Assembly (NCBI RefSeq): GCF_964340395.1
Contig: NC_135552.1
Location: 25,808,181-25,872,180, forward strand
DNA length: 64,000 nucleotides
DNA from: Glandiceps talaboti
Lineage: Eukaryota > Hemichordata > Enteropneusta > Spengelidae
Reading direction: 5' to 3'
Part shown: positions 60,677 through 64,000 of the stretch, in pieces
Numbering within the stretch: position 1 is the stretch's first letter
How the letters are laid out: each line of letters opens with the position of its first letter
Notes under the pieces: model-generated
The model's database searches: none
Told to the model about the DNA's origin: nothing
Seen by the model: only the letters and a program-made list of their open reading frames with translations
Program-made: the position numbers and the translations under genes

Positions 60677-63600
60677 TGTGGTTGAAATATTTTACATTCT
60701 GTTCCCTATTATATATAATATACATATATATATAATATATAATCAAACCAGACATTTTGCCATTCCTTGGCTATATAGACAGACACCATTCCTGGGCTAT
60801 TAGCACTGGACTTGCTTTAAATTGTGCTCAACACAGTAAATCAAATTTCCCAGAGTACATCTTGCATGACTTCAATTTCTGATTAGCTCTGATAACTATC
60901 TGACCTCCTAGGATAGGTACCAATCAGAAACTCTTAAAAGTACTGGCTCGTAAATCTGGTGCATGTAGCTAAGGAATGCCTGTTTGTATTATCTACATTT
61001 TGAACAATCTAATTTCATAGTTTAATGAATAATATGTCAAGAAATGTTGTTTTTGGTAGTAAAAACACAGGTAACGCAAAATTTGCTTGTACTAATCATA
61101 TGCTTCATTTGACATGAATCTACATGGAAATCATACATAATATTAGAGAATCATTAAATTCAAGGAGATTGATGTAGTATATCACAAACCATGTATGAGT
61201 ATGACCACAGTGAAATGTATGAACACAGTGTGAAATGCCATACTCCATAACTAAGCTATAACTGTACGACTCCCAAGTACACTTTATCCAAATAATTATA
61301 TTGAATATATGCTACATGATGACATCTGTATGGCTTTTAGTTTCATCTATATTTAACAATTTGAAATAAAATCATGAAATGTAAAATATCCATAAAAATA
61401 TATCCCTTAGGGTATTGATAACTTTTCTGGCCATGATAATCTGATATGTATTCCACCACTGACATTAGATTCACAAAAGCTCCCCAAATTTAGTAGGGTT
61501 CTTAAAATCCCCTTTCCCTTCTTTAACCCACCCTCTTCCTCCTTCCACTAAAAAGTATGAACAAACAATCACTATTCAAAATTATACGCAAGAAATCTTC
61601 TTTTACTTCCAACATCAAAATATTCTAAATCTGCACACCCAGTCTTATTTTGAAAGCAGTTTTGTGTAATATTAGAGAGTTTCATGCTGATAACCTTTTC
61701 CTAGAATGTTCCACCAACCTTCCATCTGTTGCTATTCATGGACACAATGACGCCAACAAGGACATGTACATAGATAAAGGAACACAAATGCATGAGTTCA
61801 CTTATACTTCCAGCTGAAAGTCAACTACTTAAGCAGAAATACTGATAAGATAAATGCATTTTTGTTCATCCCTTGGACTACTGGAATTACATTATTATGC
61901 CTGATATCTGTTGTCTGATTGCATTATTTGTTCTGGACAGCAATCACAAAATGCTACTGTGCATTATTATCTTTCACTCTCATTTAAAAAGTCATTGTAC
62001 TTTTTGTATCCTAAGTCATTGTACTTTTTGTATCCTAATCAAGCATTCATGTATCCGGGTACATTATGAATTGGGGCAATCATTATTATAAGTTATCTAA
62101 ATCAACCAGAAAGTGAACTGACATGACACATAATGCTGTGACACTGCAACAGAATGCTACATGTACTAGATGTCATTTACAAGTTATACAACAAATCTTA
62201 TTAGCACAGTCTTAATGTAACAGCAAATATCATATTTTTACTTCCAAAAATATTACATTTTTACTTCCAAAGACTGAAAGAGCATATTAACATTCATCAA
62301 ATCGTCTTGCCTTGATTTGTTTATCATCACAACAACCATGGTACTAACTATCAAGAAAAACATTTTGAACAAAAAATGTTATTTTTGTTAATACCTAATT
62401 TGCATGTCAAGAATCAGGTAATCTTGTCTTGATCAAGATTAAGAAAGCCTTTACGGAATATCTCTAACTTTATATATCAAATAAATCTGCCAAATATATT
62501 CCAAGTTTAAAGAGTTTTGAACAAATTTATACATCCCCAGACACATATTTACTAATTTCATCACAATTCAGCTGTCAAATCAGTTGTTATTCTGGAGTTT
62601 AAGATTTTTCCAGCCTAATTTGCATTTGCGACCGTTACGATATTGAATTATTTGCAATACACAATCTGACGATGACAAGAATCAACAGAACTGATGATGC
62701 TGATCACTTATGTGTAGATTGTAGGTACACAAACTGATGACATCATCGATAGTTGCCATATTATAAATGAATCTAAATTTAGATTATAATGTACACATTT
62801 TGGCTTATGTAAATTTAACTGTGCATTTTCCAATGTGACTGCAAGGAATGCCATCATTCTTACTGTACAGAAACTTAGGAACTATAAGCCATTGAATTAT
62901 AGAAAGTTACAATACACACTTTACTTTGAGACTATCATTAAGATCAATGTCTATATCCCATGATTTTATCATCAAAACATGACGCATGCATGTAAAGACT
63001 GAAAGCAAATTCATGTATCAAGTATTAATCATTTAATCACTAAGTTGCTCAGAAAACAAGAATTGTTCTGAATCAAGATCCTTGATTTTCCCATCAGGAC
63101 CAGTCCTACTAATGGTTCAGATATCAGCCCACCAACTTCAAGTGCAAGTTTCATGACCTTTGACCTGATGATGTAGGTTGCTACTGGTTACTAACCCAGG
63201 CTCATGGACAGCACTATTCTCTGTAACATCTAACTTCCTGATCTTCCTGACTTTTCCAGGCTGTATCAACTAACAAAATTCACATGTGATATTTGAAGCA
63301 CCTGACTCTTAAGAGAGAGACTTCATAAATATAGATATCTTTCAATTTAAAGGGCCGGTTATAACAATATTGGAATCCACGATATTATATTAATATTATT
63401 TCATATTTACATCATAAACTTTAATAATATGCACCCTGGAAATAAAATCTTGAAACTTTTGCACTCATTCAACTTCAGGAAAACACCAATTCTGGATTAA
63501 AATCAAGAAAAAAATTTACGAGTGACATACAATTTTTTGTTAAATTGAGGTCAAAATGATGGAGAAACCAAAATGGCTACCGATAATGTAAGTCTGTGGA

Positions 63601-64000
63601 TTTTAAAGCTAGGTGGTAAACACCCAAATATTTTTTTCAAAATGACAAGGACTAAAATTTCCAATGGCAATGTCATAAGAGATTTTAGGAATTACAATTT
63701 TCTGGAAAATTGAGCCTCATGGCACATTAAGTATGTACCATTGAAATTTAGGAAAAGAATTCTGCATAGTTGGCAAACCAACAATATAAATATTGAAATG
63801 TAAGTCTAACAATAAAATATATCTAAACTTAAAGCTATATGCCAAAAAACATACTTCAGTTTATAGGTCAAACACTTAATATCACATATTGGAACCTTAG
63901 AATAGCGTGTACATGAAAACATGCTAGACTTGACAGGCATCATGTTAACATTGGAATCTAACATTTCATCTCTCCTCAGCACAAGTCTGAATTTCCAGTT
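60677..64000. other. AT-rich DNA with small local duplications
   Basis: At 61989-62036 a 24-bp unit (AAGTCATTGTACTTTTTGTA plus 4 bases) is duplicated perfectly, and at 62234-62271 ATTTTTACTTCCAAA recurs 23 bp apart. No gene was recognised. The stretch 63340-63960 contains GAAACCAAAATGGCTACC, a wording common in non-coding repeats, but I found no second copy in this window. Confidence 0.45.

Noticed and set aside
60492-60803. Open frames of 87 and 100 codons over the (GT)n tract
   Set aside because: Microsatellite artefacts; the non-repeat parts show no domain.
63550-63592. Possible exon reading MMEKPKWLPI followed by a GTAAGT-like site
   Set aside because: No upstream acceptor of quality, and the wording AAACCAAAATGGCTACC is common in non-coding animal repeats.
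1-64000. tRNA genes
   Set aside because: Visual search for B-box words (GGTTCGANTCC) with a matching A-box found none; a covariance-model scan could overrule this.

Overview
This window reads as nuclear DNA from an animal, probably a marine invertebrate (a lophotrochozoan or an invertebrate deuterostome). That placement is an inference from AT-rich composition, no dense coding, long (CA)n, (TACA)n, (CAGA)n and (ATTC)n microsatellites, frequent TACATGTA-type words, decayed non-LTR retrotransposon pieces and many short inverted-repeat DNA transposons. The species cannot be named from the sequence. I found no protein-coding gene, tRNA or rRNA that I can support. No open frame exceeds 108 codons, and the longest ones are translations of tandem repeats. 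The window is best read as a very long intron or an intergenic stretch.

Layout. 1-9 kb: a hAT-like MITE (1770-1945), a 356-bp foldback with TTAA target duplications (4000-4355), a weak candidate microexon (8056-8103) and a 358-bp foldback flanked by a perfect 9-bp target duplication (8497-8854). 9-20 kb: simple repeats, a GAAACGTCGG motif that may be a Penelope/hammerhead relic (about 12984), the first copy of a dispersed repeat (15649) and a degenerate 70-79-bp tandem array (19090-19450). 20-33 kb: CAGA and TACA arrays, a three-unit tandem repeat (22580-23165), two CRE palindromes plus an RFX-like X-box within 112 bp (23551-23662), an 84-bp tandem repeat (25389-25640) and a G-rich purine tract (26601-26735).

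33-48 kb: a 208-bp foldback (33267-33474), a dispersed repeat present at 35.3 and 41.3 kb, a reversed L2/CR1-type tail (35927), the first copy of another repeat family (36541), two more hAT-like MITE copies (40675, 47139), duplicated LINE/SINE-like tails ending in (ATTC)n (45930-46245) and a pair of X-box-like motifs (48110-48153). 48-64 kb: a diverged relative of the 33.3-kb foldback (51572), followed by a 20-unit minisatellite (51814-52722) with a recent 139-bp higher-order duplication. Then come the second copy of the 36.5-kb family ending in a (CA)n tract (57100), a 41-bp triplicate (59118) and a frameshifted 3' end of a LINE (59369-59912).

No genes work together here. The biology visible is repeat biology: non-autonomous DNA elements, dead LINE ends and frequent local tandem duplication. 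The most interesting points are the foldback with clean target duplications and CpG-type decay between its arms, the three-member hAT-like family, and a minisatellite whose unit shares a 16-nt word with a foldback end. I saw no evidence of a novel multi-gene system.
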